Below are positions 44,375-56,361 of a DNA stretch of 64,000 nt, piece after piece; position 1 is the stretch's first letter, and every line of letters starts with the position of its first letter. The DNA comes from Echria macrotheca (taxonomy: Eukaryota > Ascomycota > Sordariomycetes > Sordariales > Schizotheciaceae): positions 1-64,000 of the forward strand of contig MU839861.1 of NCBI GenBank assembly GCA_030411725.1. The letters are read 5' to 3'. The position numbers and the translations under genes were made by a program. The notes under the pieces are model-generated. The model saw only the letters and a list, made by a program, of their open reading frames with translations, ran no database searches and was not told the DNA's origin.

Positions 44375-44490
44375 CTTTTTGATCCCCATGGATTTTCCTT
44401 TGGTGGGCGCGTCGTTTCGCTTGCTTGCCCTTTTTTTCGAGGATGACGAACACGATGGTGAGATGCGCCGCTGGTATGTGAGAGGCTGAT

Positions 44491-44600
44491 GCTAAGGATG
44501 CTTGTTTTGTGGAAGAGGAAGATGGGCCATGAGGGCTGGCTAAATACAGGTGCTGTGGTGCGTGCCTGCCTGCTATCCTGCGAGGGTGCTCCTTCCCAGC
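44491..44600. repeat. Short dispersed repeat, copy A
   Basis: Aligns by eye at about 70-75% identity with 48357-48475 in the same orientation. Shared blocks include CTGGCTAAATACAGGTG (17 bases exact) and GGGTGCTCCTTCC. Read on the minus strand both copies encode a similar peptide pattern (EGAP..DSR..RTT), so this may be a relic of a once-coding repeat. Confidence 0.55.
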
Positions 44601-45437
44601 CTAACATATGCCAGTGGGAAATGTGTAAAACATTTCAGCACATAATATTTCCATGTTCTTGATGCCATGTTGGTTCATTTGGACTTACATAGTTTCTGAG
44701 GTGGCTTTTTGAGGTTGTAATAGCAAAAACATGCCGAAGATGATGAACCCCCTGAAATGCGCCCCCTTTTTGGGCGGCAGACGGGCCGCTAGACTAGGTA
44801 CCTAACTACTGTGTACGTACCTTACCCAGATCAATAAGACAGTCTACGGTTTATAGCCTGCACAACGAACCTGCGCTGCACACGGACCGCTACAACTCAT
44901 ATTCCGAAGATACACCTTGATATATATGCACAGAACGGGGAAGTTTATTTCCCTGACGGAAAACTAGCTCAAAACATGGGTAAGGTACCACATGAAGATG
45001 GACCATTGGATTTCGTTTACACCACTTTGGCTAAAATGACAGCAAACCTTTATCCTTTTCGCTCATCCCTTCCGATAAAAGGGACAAAATAACCCTGTCG
45101 GTTGTAGCCGATGGTGGCTTGACGGGAAGGGATATATAGGTACCTATATTCTCTCGTTAAATTAATAAACTGGCAGACGCAAGCACGATAGCCGGGCCGG
45201 ATGGGCCAACCCGTTGATTTCGCGGGGAAGGTCTTGATTTTTTTGTAAATATCGCTCTACCTACTCCATTCTGGATGATAATATTGGTAGTCTTTTTCTG
45301 CTGTTCCTGACGAGAGGTGTATACCGAGAAGAAACATGCCGGGCTCGCACAGTCAGTGAAACCTTGCAGTGACGACGATATATTCCGGATAGATACTTGA
45401 GAACTCACTGTGGGAAATACACTCATCCTCCGTCACC

Positions 45438-48335
45438 ATGATATATCTCATCAAAACCCTCGTCTGCGCGGCAGCAGCGGCAGCAGCAGCTCCGAATCCG
45501 TTCACCTCGTCCGCGGGCTATCCTTCGCCCTGGGGCAACGGCGGCGAAGGATGGGACGAGGCATACGCCAAAGCTAGGGAGTTCGTAGCGAAGCTCACCC
45601 TGGTGGAAAAGGTCAACCTGACGACCGGCACGGGCTGGGAGGCAGATCGGTGGTATGTTTCCCTCTCTCTCTCTACCCCCCAACTGTCCAGATCAGCTAA
45701 GCTAACAACATCAACAGCGTCGGTGCAACCGGCTCTGTCCCACGTTTAGGATTCCGCGGTTTCTGCCTCCAAGATGGACCCCTAGGAATCCGCTACAGTA
45801 CGTTTCGGTCCCCCCAAAATCTTTTCAGAATCACGTGTAACAAAAATTCCCAGCCGACCACAACTCGGCCTTCCCAGCCGGCATCAACGCAGCAGCAACC
45901 TGGTCCCGCCGGCTCCTCCGCGCCCGCGGCGAAGCAATGGGCGCCGAATTCCACGGCAAAGGCATAGACGTGCAACTCGGCCCCGTCGCGGGTCCCCTGG
46001 GTCGAGTCCCGCAGGGCGGCCGCAACTGGGAAGGGTTCGGGCCCGACCCGTACCTCACCGGCGTGTCGATGGCCCATACCATCCAGGGGATCCAGAGCCG
46101 CGGGGTACTGGCGTGCGCGAAGCACTATATCCTCAACGAGCAGGAGCACTACCGCAACAGCATCAGCGTGCGGCTCGACGACCGGACCATGCACGAATTG
46201 TATCTGTGGCCGTTCGCCGACGCTGTCAGGGCCGGCGTCGCGAGCGTCATGTGTTCGTACAACAAGATCGAGGGGGTGTACGCGTGCGAGAACAACTACA
46301 CGACTAATTTTTTGCTCAAGAATGAGCTGGGGTTTCAGGGTTTCGTCATGTCGGACTGGGGCGCGCAAAAGACGACGCTCGGGTCCGCGCTGAACGGGCT
46401 CGATATGGCCATGCCGGGCGACTTTATGGGCGGGAATAGGCCACCGTATAATGCGCTCTGGGGCGGGAATCTGACCGAGCATGTGCTGCGCGGACAGGTA
46501 CCGCAGTGGAGGGTGGACGATATGGTCGTGCGCATCATGGCGGCGTATTTCAAGGTGCGCCGGGATAGTGTCGGCAAGTATGCCGAGAGGCCCGGGGAGG
46601 TCAACTTTAGCTCGTGGACGACCAAGAGGGAAGGCTGGATGCACGAGTCGTCGAATTCGACCTGGGGCGTGGTGAATGGGTTTGTTGACGTGCAGGGTGG
46701 TGGTGGCGAGCACGCTGCGCTGATCCGGGAGATCGGGGCCAAGTCTATCGTTCTGCTCAAGAATACTGGCGTGCTTCCCCTGACGAAACCGGCGAGTATA
46801 GCTGTCGTTGGGCGGGATGCGCAGGATGATCCGAGGGGCCCGAATGCGTGCAAGGAGAGGGCGTGCATCGAAGCGACGGTGGCTATGGGCTGGGGTTCGG
46901 GGACGGCAGAATTTCCGTATCTGATCTCGCCGGCTACGGCCATCAAGACGCGTGCTGCGGCCGACGGGACGACCTTCTTCAACACCACGAGCAACTGGGA
47001 CTTGGAGACCGCCAAGGCCGTGGCCCGCAATGCGTCTGTCGCCGTCGTCTGCGTTGTAGCTCACGCTGGTGAGAACTTTGTCTCGGTTGGTGGCAACGCA
47101 GGAGACCGAAACAACTTAACCGTAAGTTCTTTTCTTCGTTACCTATCACTTCTCCGTCCGCGATGCTAACCATGACGACGATAAGCTCTGGGACAACGGC
47201 GACGCCCTGATCCGCGCCGTAGCCTCGGTCAACCCCAACACCATTGTCGTCTTACACACCCCCGGCCCCGTCGCCCTCGCCCAGCACAAGTCGCACCCCA
47301 ACGTCTCCGCCATCCTCTGGGCCGGCTACCCGGGCCAGGAATCCGGCAACGCGCTCATCGACGTCCTCTACGGCGCCGTCAACCCGCAGGCCCGGTCCCC
47401 GTTCACCTGGGCCGAATCCCCAGAACAGTACGGCGCCTCGCTGCTCTTCAGCGCGCCCGACCCGCGCAACCCGGAACAGACGTTCAGCGAGGGCGTCTTC
47501 ATCGACTACCGCCACTTCCAGCGGGCCGGCATCGCGCCGACGTACGAGTTCGGCTTCGGCTTGAGCTACACCACCTTTGAGTATCGCAATTTACGAGTTG
47601 TCGTGGGAAACAGCACGCAAGGAGGCGCGCAGGTGGTTATGCAGGGCTCAACCAAGCCGGCGCCGACGTACGGGACGTTGGACAGACGAGTAGGCGCTAA
47701 CCTCGCGCCCGAGGGATTTTCGAGGATAACGCCGTACGTATACCCCTGGCTGAGCGGGCCGAACGTCTCGGTCGCTCTGCTGCAGAATGTGTCCACGACC
47801 GCCGCCACCGATGGCTCGGCCCAGCCGCTTCTCCCTGCCGGGGGCGCGCCGGGCGGGAATCCGAGTCTGTATGACGTGCTGTATACCGTCCGCGCTGAAA
47901 TCGAGAATACCGGAGCTGTTGCGGGGACCGAGATACCCCAGTTGGTATGTTGTTTCTACATACCTGCCCCCACCTAATAATCGATACTGACGGCACACAA
48001 AAAGTATGTCCAACTCGGCGGGCAAGAAAATCCCTGGGGTGTCCTCCGCGGATTCGACGATGTCACGCTCGCGCCGGGCGAGTCCAAGACCGTCACGTTT
48101 GAGTTGACAAGGCGGGACGTGAGTAACTGGAACGTGAGCAGTCAGAATGTAAGCCCCCCTCTCCTCCTCCCGTTCTAGGATACCACCAGACTGGGGAAGA
48201 GACTGACAAGAATTTTTGGTATAGTGGGAGATCTGGACAAAGGAAAAGGTCATCTTCCTTGGCTCCAGCTCGACGCGCATCAGGCTCAACGCCACCCTGC
48301 CTGCACCTCCGGGTATGCGGTGGTCTCATGGCTAA
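45438..48335 (+). CDS. GH3 beta-glucosidase, secreted
   Basis: Six exons, 45438-45652, 45718-45797, 45854-47121, 47186-47944, 48005-48148 and 48225-48335, encode 858 residues, close to the ~860 of Aspergillus-type enzymes. A short signal peptide (MIYLIKTLVCAAAAAAAA) comes first. The family 3 signatures follow: GRNWEGFGPDPYLTG, a KHYILNEQEHYRN block, and the nucleophile Asp in GFVMSDWGAQ. The second (alpha/beta sandwich) domain begins near SIVLLKNTGVLPL, and the fibronectin III-like domain occupies exons 5 and 6. Several N-glycosylation sites are present. It would release glucose from cellobiose or other beta-glucosides outside the cell. One oddity: the usual GR.PEGGRNWEG motif reads GRVPQGGRNWEG here. 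A second canonical donor at 48119 inside exon 5 could give an alternative form. Confidence 0.93.
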
Positions 48336-48877
48336 TAACCGACTTGAAGAAGTGCTGATAAAGATGTTTGCTTTGTTGGAAGAGAGAATGAACCCTCACC
48401 ACTGGCTAAATACAGGTGGTTGTGGTCCGTGTGCTCCTGCTATCCCACGGGGGTGCTCCTTCCTTGCCCTGCAGACTTGATTTCCATTTCCGGTGTTTGG
48501 GCAAGATACTTTTGTTCAAAGTATATACGGCGTTGATATGCATCTTTTTGTACAAACTGCGAACGGAGTCCACCTCGAAAGGTGCCTCTTGTACATACAA
48601 ACCTCATGGTACGTGGTGGGGATTTTGGTCAATATCGCCCTTGTCTGTACCGTTTTGTTGATTTGTTTCGTCGGTGTAATGAACTCCGGCATCAGAACTC
48701 TTGGTGTTGCAAGTTATTGAAAGATTCACTGCGTAGAGATCATCATTCAACAATTCAATTTCATTAGCAGACGTTTTGATCAAGGAATATCCGAGTCCTA
48801 TCTAATCAGCACACATCATATCCGTTCCGTCTCATCATATCCAGATCCCATCATATCCAATCGTCAAAGACACCCGC
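48336..48877. other. Intergenic between converging genes
   Basis: 3' flanks of the beta-glucosidase and the MFS gene. Includes the second copy of the short dispersed repeat just after the beta-glucosidase stop. Confidence 0.55.
48357..48475. repeat. Short dispersed repeat, copy B
   Basis: Direct-orientation partner of 44491-44600. It begins 22 bases after the stop of the GH3 gene, so the two copies bracket that gene and its promoter. Several differences are C/T or G/A changes. Confidence 0.55.
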
Positions 48878-50679
48878 TTAGTAGGTATATCGGAATCCGG
48901 GCTGATAACCCTCCTGTTTTCAAACATGTCAGCATGGCCACTCCTCACTTTGTCTCCGCAAAACATACCTCATCAGCCTCAAGCTCCTTCTCGCCCCGGT
49001 CGGCCTTCTTGTTCTGGATGTAAAAGTCGAGCGTGAGCGCCGACACAATGACCAGATTCAGCAGGCTCGTCGTGATGCAGGCATACAGCCCGGGGTGGTA
49101 TCCGGTCGCCGCATCTTGGCTCCTGTTACCAGCTTTAGCACTCCTCCTAGTCGACAACAGATAAAAACATACCGGAAAACCAAGCTTCCAGCAATACCGC
49201 CAATGCCGCCAAGCGATACAAACGTGGCGCTGCAGAACGCACGCTTCCACTGGCCGCGGATGTTGTTGGCCTGGTACGACATGGCCGCCGGCACGTTCGA
49301 GTTCGCACCGGCCGTGACCAAGAACACACCAAAGTACCGCACCGCACTGTTGGAGTGGAAACCCATGATAGGCAGACCAATAAGAACCAAAATCATGTTG
49401 AAGATGATGATGGGCCCGCGGATGCGGTACTTGTCGGCCACCCAGCTGGTGCCGTACATGACGATACCGGCAAGCACATAGGGCGGTGCGATCAAACACT
49501 GCGAGGTGCCAATGTCGAATCCCATGCTGGTGTTGAGGATGAGCGGGAGGAAGAAGGCGAGCGCGTACGTCGTCGTCGTCGTGTTGAAGAAGATCATGCC
49601 GTACGCCCACACCTTCCAGTCCCGGCCGACCCGGAGGTACTCCTTGAGGGAGAATGGCGGGGTCTGGACGTCACCACGATCGGCGTGGACTCGGGCGCAG
49701 ATCCACTCACGCTCACGGGCGTCGAGGAAATTCCAGATCTTGCGCTTCGAGTCGGGGAAGTCGATGAGGAGCCAGTATCCCAGGCCAGCAACGACCACAG
49801 TGATCAGACCCTGGATGATAAAGATCCACCGCCAACCGCCAAGTCCCCCGAGGCCACCCATATGCATAATCTAAGGCACGTTAGTAGTGCGCAGAACCAG
49901 GAACGAAAGAACATACACCGAAGGCCAGGATACCAGCGAAGGCCGAGGCAACGCAGCCAACCATGTAGAAAATCGAGTTGCGCACGCCCACCTCGACTAG
50001 GATAGTTAGTACAGGTCTACCGGGAACCGCCTCTGCACTTACATCTGGTATACCATGTGCTAAGCAGGTACACGCAACTCGGGAAGAAACCTGCCGGTTG
50101 TTAGAAGTTTGAAAAAAGGTCCTCAAGCACAACACACGTACCGGCCTCCAATACACCGAGAATGACTCTCATGCCAGCCATGACCTGCCAGTCCTTGACA
50201 AAGCCCATGCCGATCATGAGGCATCCCCAGAGAAACGTGATGGTGGCGAGATGAATACGAGGGCCGATTTTGCGCACCAGGACTGTGGATGGCGGCTGGA
50301 ACACGATATACGTGACGAAGAAGACGAGCGAGATGACCGACTATACATCCCGTCAACACAGCCGTCGATACCTAAGCATAGAGTGTCCCATAAAACTCAC
50401 ATATCGGGTGCCGACTTTTAGTCCCAAGTCGTCTTGCATACCCGCGATGTTGGCGGCGCCCAGATTGGTCCGGTCCATCAGACTGACGCAGTACATGGCT
50501 CCGACGGTGAGAACTAGGCGGTAGTCGAGGCGACTGATGATCTTCTTCTGTTCGGCCTCGGTGAAGCCGAAATCATCGGCCGCGGGGCTGGACAGCGCGC
50601 CGTCAGACTTGATGCGACCGACCTCGGCCTCGCCATTGTCCGAGACTTGGGCCTCCTTCTCCGGGAGGTGGGAAGCCAT
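48878..50679 (-). CDS. MFS transporter, DAL5/allantoate permease-type (ACS family)
   Basis: Seven exons, 50679-50401, 50340-50142, 50090-50043, 49996-49917, 49870-49173, 49122-48969 and 48913-48878, joined in consistent phases, encode 497 residues with about 12 membrane helices. Family marks include RLDYRLVLTVGAMYCVSLMDRTNLGAANIAGM at the start, the loop MRVILGVLEAGFFPSCVYL across an intron, and STWYTRFEVGVRN. A large cytosolic loop follows helix 6, and the protein ends in the FRYTY tail typical of this group, carried by a 36-nt last exon. Members import anionic organic solutes such as allantoate, vitamins or pantothenate with protons; the substrate here cannot be told. The predicted location is the plasma membrane. 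Confidence 0.93.
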
Positions 50680-52293
50680 GGTTGAGGGGTCTCGCCGTCG
50701 ATGGCTGTCGGCGGTGGGATTTGGTGATGAGCGACGAGAAAAAGTGCAGCTGCAGAAAGGGATCAAATTCCAGAAGAGGATGTGCAGGACACAACGTCTC
50801 TTGTACGTTGTCCTGACGTTACGTCCTCCACTTCCCGGCAGCTTATTATATGTCTTATCCTGGCCATATTACCACCACCCCGTCCGGGTCTCGACTTCCA
50901 ATGGGGCCATGGAGATTTTTGGATCCCTGCTTGTTCTGCCGGGAACGACAGGCCACGGGGACGGGCCAGGGAAACAAGCTGTCGGCGGGAAGAAACCCGA
51001 GGCCCTCGGTTACCACGTCCGGCGCAGACAACCAGACGCACACAATCTATCTGGCTATCGCAGCCGCGAATGGCCGCACGACGCTGTGAGGAAGTCAGCC
51101 AAGCGAAGTTCCCCGCACCGTTTGTGGTCGCCAAGGGGGGTCCGTCGCAGTCCGGTGATGTGCCGGCCCAAGAAGTTGGATGTGCGTAACCGTGGAAAGA
51201 TGCCCAGGACAGCCAGCGAGTGGTCTAGCCAGGTATACGGAGGGTTGGTCCATCCTGGGCGACCTTCCCGTATGGGGTTGTAATCGTCGCAACCTGCATG
51301 GGGAGATGCGCTTAGGTGGCACGCGGGGAAGACTGCCCAGTCGTGCGTCGATGTGGAAATAAGGTGGATTGGCCCGGAGCCGTAGCTAACTGCCGAGGCA
51401 GAGTCGCTCCAAGGCCCAAAAACGGCTACTGGTGGCTGTCAGACAGAACGGAAACTAATAGCCCTGGTTATGCTTAAAAGGCGCCAAAAAAAAAAGCTGG
51501 GGAAATCGGCGCTACTCCAACCCCAGATCCTAAGCCCCCGACTTGAGGAACTCTTGCGAGCCACTCTGTGGGGATTTCCCCTCACAATAGCTGCAGATCC
51601 GGGTCCATTCCGACCAGTTTGGAGAAAGATCCGGTGGGCCAAGACTCCGGTGACAGCTCGACTGGTGAACACCCCTACTGGCGACGGGATTAGCATCCTG
51701 GCTGGAACCGTCAGATTGCGGGGAATGTGGATGAAAATACTGCGGCCGGTGTGACTGGTCTCAAATGGTAAGGTAGTTTCCGCGTTTGTGTCACCATCCG
51801 CCCCGAGTGTCGGGGTGTGGCGGGGTTGTTGGTTGTGAGGGGCCAGAAGAGAGCAAATATAGGGGGAATGATCATAAAATAAACGGTTTGTCCAAACCAC
51901 GGGACAGATCACTGCACAAAATCACATACCTGGAAGGGAAAGAGAATGGGAAAAATAACCTGCTATTATGGGAAAGTTGATAGATAACTCTTTGAAAATG
52001 GTTGTCAATCTGTATGTCGAAAATGGTCCGATGTCAATGACAAGAAAACGGATATCCCTGTCTTCCCCAAGCCATGAGCCGCTTGGCTCTCAGCTGGGAA
52101 CTAACGTGGCCTAGTACGCCCGTACCGCTTGGATGAGCTAACGGAGGGCACCGCGTTTAGCTAGTCTTGCGGAGCTCGGTGAATAGTCTTGCTTTGAGAC
52201 TTCGCCAAGGTCCCAGGAGCCGAGGTCCAGGAGCATTCGTCTCTTTATTGTTCTCGGCGCATATGTTGGGTCGAGTGTGGCTCATCCTTCCAA
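50680..52293. other. 1.6-kb intergenic region
   Basis: Upstream of the MFS gene and downstream of the next minus-strand gene. Long but unconvincing open frames occur on both strands (for example 50537-51283 plus, 51439-51912 minus); neither shows a domain, splice support or codon bias. Confidence 0.5.
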
Positions 52294-53007
52294 TCACTCT
52301 CGATCGCTGTCGCCGTCGTAACCAACCGCCGCGAGTTCATCGGCCAGGCTCCTGGCTGAAACTCGTGGTCGAACAGATGGCTTGGTGACAGGTTCAGGGG
52401 CAACGGTAGGCTGGGAGGTGGCGGGAGGTTGAGAGACAACCTCGGTAGATTCCTGTTTCTCTGACTCAGTCGCCGCGTGTTCAACCGCTATCGTGCTTGA
52501 TGCGCGAGCGGACCTCGGATGAGAAGCTTCTGCAGCGATGTCAACAACCTGAACCTCGCCCGCTGTGACAGCTCTAGGAGACTTGAAGGCGTGAATACGA
52601 ACTTCCCTCTTATCAGCAATAGCCGGCGAGCCCCCGTCATCCTCATCCTCATCTGACTCCGAGTCGGAGCCGACGACAAAGGCCTCATCGAGCTCAGGCA
52701 CCTTTGTCCTCGGGGCACCAGGGCTCCTTCTGGACGTCATGAATCGAAAGGCAGCCAGATCATCTCGCATAGAGTCGTTTTCAGTCTTGGCCTCAATGAG
52801 GTTACGACAGACCTGATCATACAACTCTTGATATCGAATGACCTTATCGCGCAGTCGCTCCATCACGTATCCACGGAAGAGCCACAACATGAAGAAAACC
52901 AAGCTGACGGCGAGACCGAGAGCCCCAACAAGAATCTGAGCCCATCCCCACATCGGGCAAGGCTCATGATGAGAGCCCTGCTCGCCCTCTCTCCGGCGGA
53001 GATACAT
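52294..53007 (-). CDS. Single-pass membrane protein with coiled coil
   Basis: A single-exon gene of 237 residues, family not recognised. One membrane segment lies near the N-terminus (ILVGALGLAVSLVFFMLWLF, about residues 25-44). A predicted coiled coil of ~45 residues follows (from ERLRDKVIRYQELYDQV). The rest is disordered, with an acidic patch (GSDSESDEDEDDGG) and Ser/Pro/Thr-rich stretches, ending in an acidic motif. This suggests a short outside or luminal end and a long cytosolic tail that could dimerise. Confidence 0.72.
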   Translation of the reverse strand: MYLRRREGEQGSHHEPCPMWGWAQILVGALGLAVSLVFFMLWLFRGYVMERLRDKVIRYQELYDQVCRNLIEAKTENDSMRDDLAAFRFMTSRRSPGAPRTKVPELDEAFVVGSDSESDEDEDDGGSPAIADKREVRIHAFKSPRAVTAGEVQVVDIAAEASHPRSARASSTIAVEHAATESEKQESTEVVSQPPATSQPTVAPEPVTKPSVRPRVSARSLADELAAVGYDGDSDRE

Positions 53008-55002
53008 GGCGAAGGGTTTGGGTCGGAATAAAACGGACTAGTCTTTGCTGATCCGTTGTTGCTCGAGATACGGGAGATTCCGAATCGTATGAGCGATGAT
53101 GAAATCGTCGGTGATGAACCATGGAGCGTGGCTTCGGTTTAAATGTCGCCTGTAACGTAGACAAGTCCATTGTTGGTGCTTTGTTGAGTTTCGTTCAGTG
53201 GCGATTGTTCGGGAGCAGCCGATAGTAGAGAAACGAAGAGTGAGAGAATTCATGAGAAAACAAAGGAGGTGGGAATCTGGACTTTCTTTGTCTCTGGGGG
53301 GGCGTGGGCTTGGCACCGAGGTGAAGTCGTGATTAGTATTCCTCGGCTTCCCTGGAACGGCTTCGGGTGCTGTACCCAGCAGCTCACATGCTTTCAAGCG
53401 CTTCTCGGGGGTTTTGGATGAAACATAAGGTTACCGCGCGAGGAATGCAAAGATTTTCGCTTCGATTTTGGAGTGGGGGATAGGGCAAATGGGAGTTAGC
53501 ATGGGCACCCCGAGACTCGGCAACTATGTCGCTCTTTCCTACTGGAGCAATCAGAACAGAACTTGGTCGACGCACAATTTTTGTCGATCAGAGTTTCAGA
53601 TGCAGCACATAGTAATTCCATATGAGTTACCTCAGGTATCTAGACAAGGCAACCGCAACCGGTCTGTTTTCGAACATGTCCACTTGCCTTCCAGAAATGA
53701 TCCATGAGAAAACAGTACACGGTGCAACAGCTTTGTCAATGATCGAACTTCGAACTCTATCTCCCTTTACGTTTGCCATTGGCATTATCTTTCGATAAAT
53801 TAATACTTTTTTTTTTTTTGGAACACATTCTCCTTTCTCATGTCGCCAGCTTCGAACTCTAGCCAGGTTAATCACCGCTTCCCACCTTCCAAGACACGGA
53901 ATTCCGTCTGAACTTGGCGTGTGGGCGGGAAAGTAGTCGGAGTGTTGCTGTCACGCAGTGATAAATCTCTCAGCAATATGAGGTCTTCTCTCCTCTTCTC
54001 GGCGCATCTTTCGCATCTAATTCGACATGCACCCTTCCCTGTCGAAATGACAGTTCAAAGTTTCTTGACTTCCTAGCCGTCACAAAAACCCCATTCGAGT
54101 GACAGAAGCTAAATTCAGGGCGCAAAATGTTAGCTAAATTCCTCGAACTGTTCTAGTTGGTAAACTTCGGCCTTCAAACCGCAAGAGACTCATTCATCAC
54201 CATCACCAACGCCACCTTTTTGCAGTCCACGAGGCCACGAGACCAACGATAGCCAGGATTTTAATATGACGCTACATGAGAAAGATATGCAATAAATCCT
54301 GCCGTATCAGCACGGCCTACCAGGATCTCGAATGGACTTTAGCCTACCGGCACGTCTTCCCCCGCGGGGGCATTCGCTCCCCTTCAGCCGCCATCTACCC
54401 CGGACTGGGGTGCTTCTCGACGCGGACTGGAAATTTCCCACCCGTGTCCATCCTTGACGAGAATCAGAAGCAAGATACCGGGGTGTTGAAAGCCCACGTT
54501 TGGCACATCCATGTCGATGCTGACTGACTGGAGATTGAGAGGGTTGAACGCTCCAGCAGTGAACAGCATCGGAGCCAAGCATCACGAAGATGAGAAGAGT
54601 TGAAACGAGTCCAAGGCTACGGACACCTCGCTCCAGCTTCGGACCGCCTCCCTCCGCCCAAATAAGCCTTGGACTGGCAGCGTGACAGCGAGACGATGGC
54701 AGTTCTCGGTCTCATTCGCACGGCCAAACGCGTCTTGGCCGTTCGGGAAGCAACACCGCATGCAATTAGTGTAGAATACCGACGCACCCACCACCATTCG
54801 GCACCCAAGCCGGCCATTGGAGCGCCATTTCCAGGTTAGGGTGCTCGACGATGACGAGGATGCTGTTCTAGCTTGGCGGGTCCATCCTCGGACCTCTTAT
54901 ATAACTAGCCCTCCACGCCACACACACATACATCGCGATGGCTTCCCCATACCCCAGGACAGACCTCTCGTCAGCCGTCTCGACCCCCTCGCGCTCGACA
55001 TC
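53008..55002. other. 2-kb divergent intergenic region
   Basis: Between the coiled-coil membrane protein (leftward) and the AA9 gene (rightward). Only short overlapping frames without motifs are present. A TATATAA-like sequence near 54896-54903 fits the AA9 promoter. Confidence 0.5.
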
Positions 55003-56151
55003 ATGAAGACCCTCTCCCTCCTAGCGGCCGCCACGGCAGCGTCGGCGCACACCATCTTCGTCCAGCTCGATTCGGGCGGAACCGTGTACCCCGTCTCATA
55101 CGCAGTGCGGACGCCGACCTACGACGGCCCCATCACCGACGTGACAAGCGACGCGCTCGCCTGCAACGGCGGGCCGAACCCGACCACAGCCACGAAGGAC
55201 ATCATCACGGTCCAGGCCGGGTCGACGGTCAAGGCGATCTGGCGACACACGCTGACGGCGGACAAGACGAATATCATGGACCCGAGCCACAAGGGGCCGA
55301 CGCTCGCGTACCTCAAAAAGGTCGACAACGCGCTGACGGACAAGGGGCCCGGTGGCGGGTGGTTCAAGATCCAGGAAGCCGGGTACAGCAATGGCCAGTG
55401 GGCGACGAACACTGTCATCTCCAACGGTGGGCTGCATTACATGTCCGTTCCCCTTCTTTCAGTTCTCTTCCCTCCGGCCTTCTCGCGACGGTTAGTCTAA
55501 CATTACTACACAACAGTGACATCCCCGCCTGCATTCCCTCGGGCCAGTACCTCCTCCGCGCCGAGATGATAGCCCTCCACGGCGCAGGCTCATCAGGCGG
55601 TGCACAGCTCTATGTTTGTCCCTCCTTTCCCCCCTCTGCCTCCCATCCCAAGTACTAACAAGTCTCCCAAAAAGATGGAATGCGCCCAAATCAACATAGT
55701 CGGCGGCACCGGCTCCTCGGTCCCGGCAAAGACGTACAGCATCCCCGGCATCTACAAGGCCAACGACCCCGGCATCCTGATCAACATCTACTCCATGACG
55801 ACGAGCAGCAAGTACACGATCCCCGGCCCGCCAGTGCTTACCTGCAGCGGGTCCGGGTCCGGCTCTGGTGCTGCTGCTTCGTCGGGAGGAAACGCCGTGG
55901 CAGAAACGCCGACGACGTTGATGACGGTTGCGGTGCCCGCGGCGACGAGCGTGCCTGCTTCTCAGGAACCTCCGTCTTGGTATGTTATTTTTTCTTCCCA
56001 GTAAAACGGGACGGAAGGGGTGATGCTAATGTTACACAGCTCGGTCGCACAATGGCAGCAGTGTGGTGGGTCGAATTATAGCGGGTGTACGACGTGTGCT
56101 TCGCCGTACACATGCAAGCAGGTCAACGCGTATTATCATCAGTGTACATAG
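55003..56151 (+). CDS. AA9 lytic polysaccharide monooxygenase with CBM1
   Basis: Four exons, 55003-55442, 55517-55613, 55675-55979 and 56040-56151, encode 317 residues. The 15-residue signal peptide ends ...AASA, exposing His16 as the N-terminal His (HTIFVQL) of the copper histidine brace. The second brace His is in AIWRHTLTAD, as in other AA9 enzymes. The middle has the expected KGPTLAYLKKV and GGWFKI blocks and the PSGQYLLRAEMIALH segment. A Ser/Gly- and Thr/Pro-rich linker leads to a C-terminal CBM1: QWQQCGGSNYSGCTTC, then the YTCKQVNAYYHQC end. The enzyme would be secreted and cut cellulose oxidatively, using an external electron donor. The last intron sits exactly between linker and CBM1, the usual place for this module. 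It is likely induced by cellulose; no specific site was identified. Confidence 0.95.
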
Positions 56152-56361
56152 GCTGTCATCCGGGTTGAACCCCTTTTGGAGTTGTGGTTTGTATTATTCC
56201 GTAGACTTGCATAGCATATCCACCATATGAAGCTTTCCAACGTCTTCCTTGCCGGGTATAAAACCACATCATATGATGAAGCAGGCGGGGTGATATTAGG
56301 AGATGAGGATCAATAGCAAGACAAGATAAAGTCCCGCGCGTGAACGACGGTCCTCGATCCG

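Larger units (their letters stand above)
43798..45437. other. 1.6-kb intergenic region with a repeat relic
   Basis: Lies between the oxidoreductase and beta-glucosidase starts, so it holds two promoters. It carries a 17-A run (44358-44374), palindromes TACCTAGGTA (44003-44012), TAGGTACCTA (44795-44804) and a perfect 16-base palindrome (45134-45149), and a copy of a short dispersed repeat (44491-44600). No gene. Confidence 0.55.

Noticed and set aside
50537..51283. 248-residue plus-strand open frame
   Set aside because: Overlaps exon 1 of the MFS gene antisense and then runs through non-coding sequence; no motif or splice support.
51439..51912. 157-residue minus-strand open frame
   Set aside because: Low-complexity mix of codons, no domain, no plausible promoter or splice pattern.
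53038..53397. 119-residue minus-strand open frame
   Set aside because: Lies upstream of the coiled-coil membrane gene, lacks coding bias and probably represents its 5' flank.
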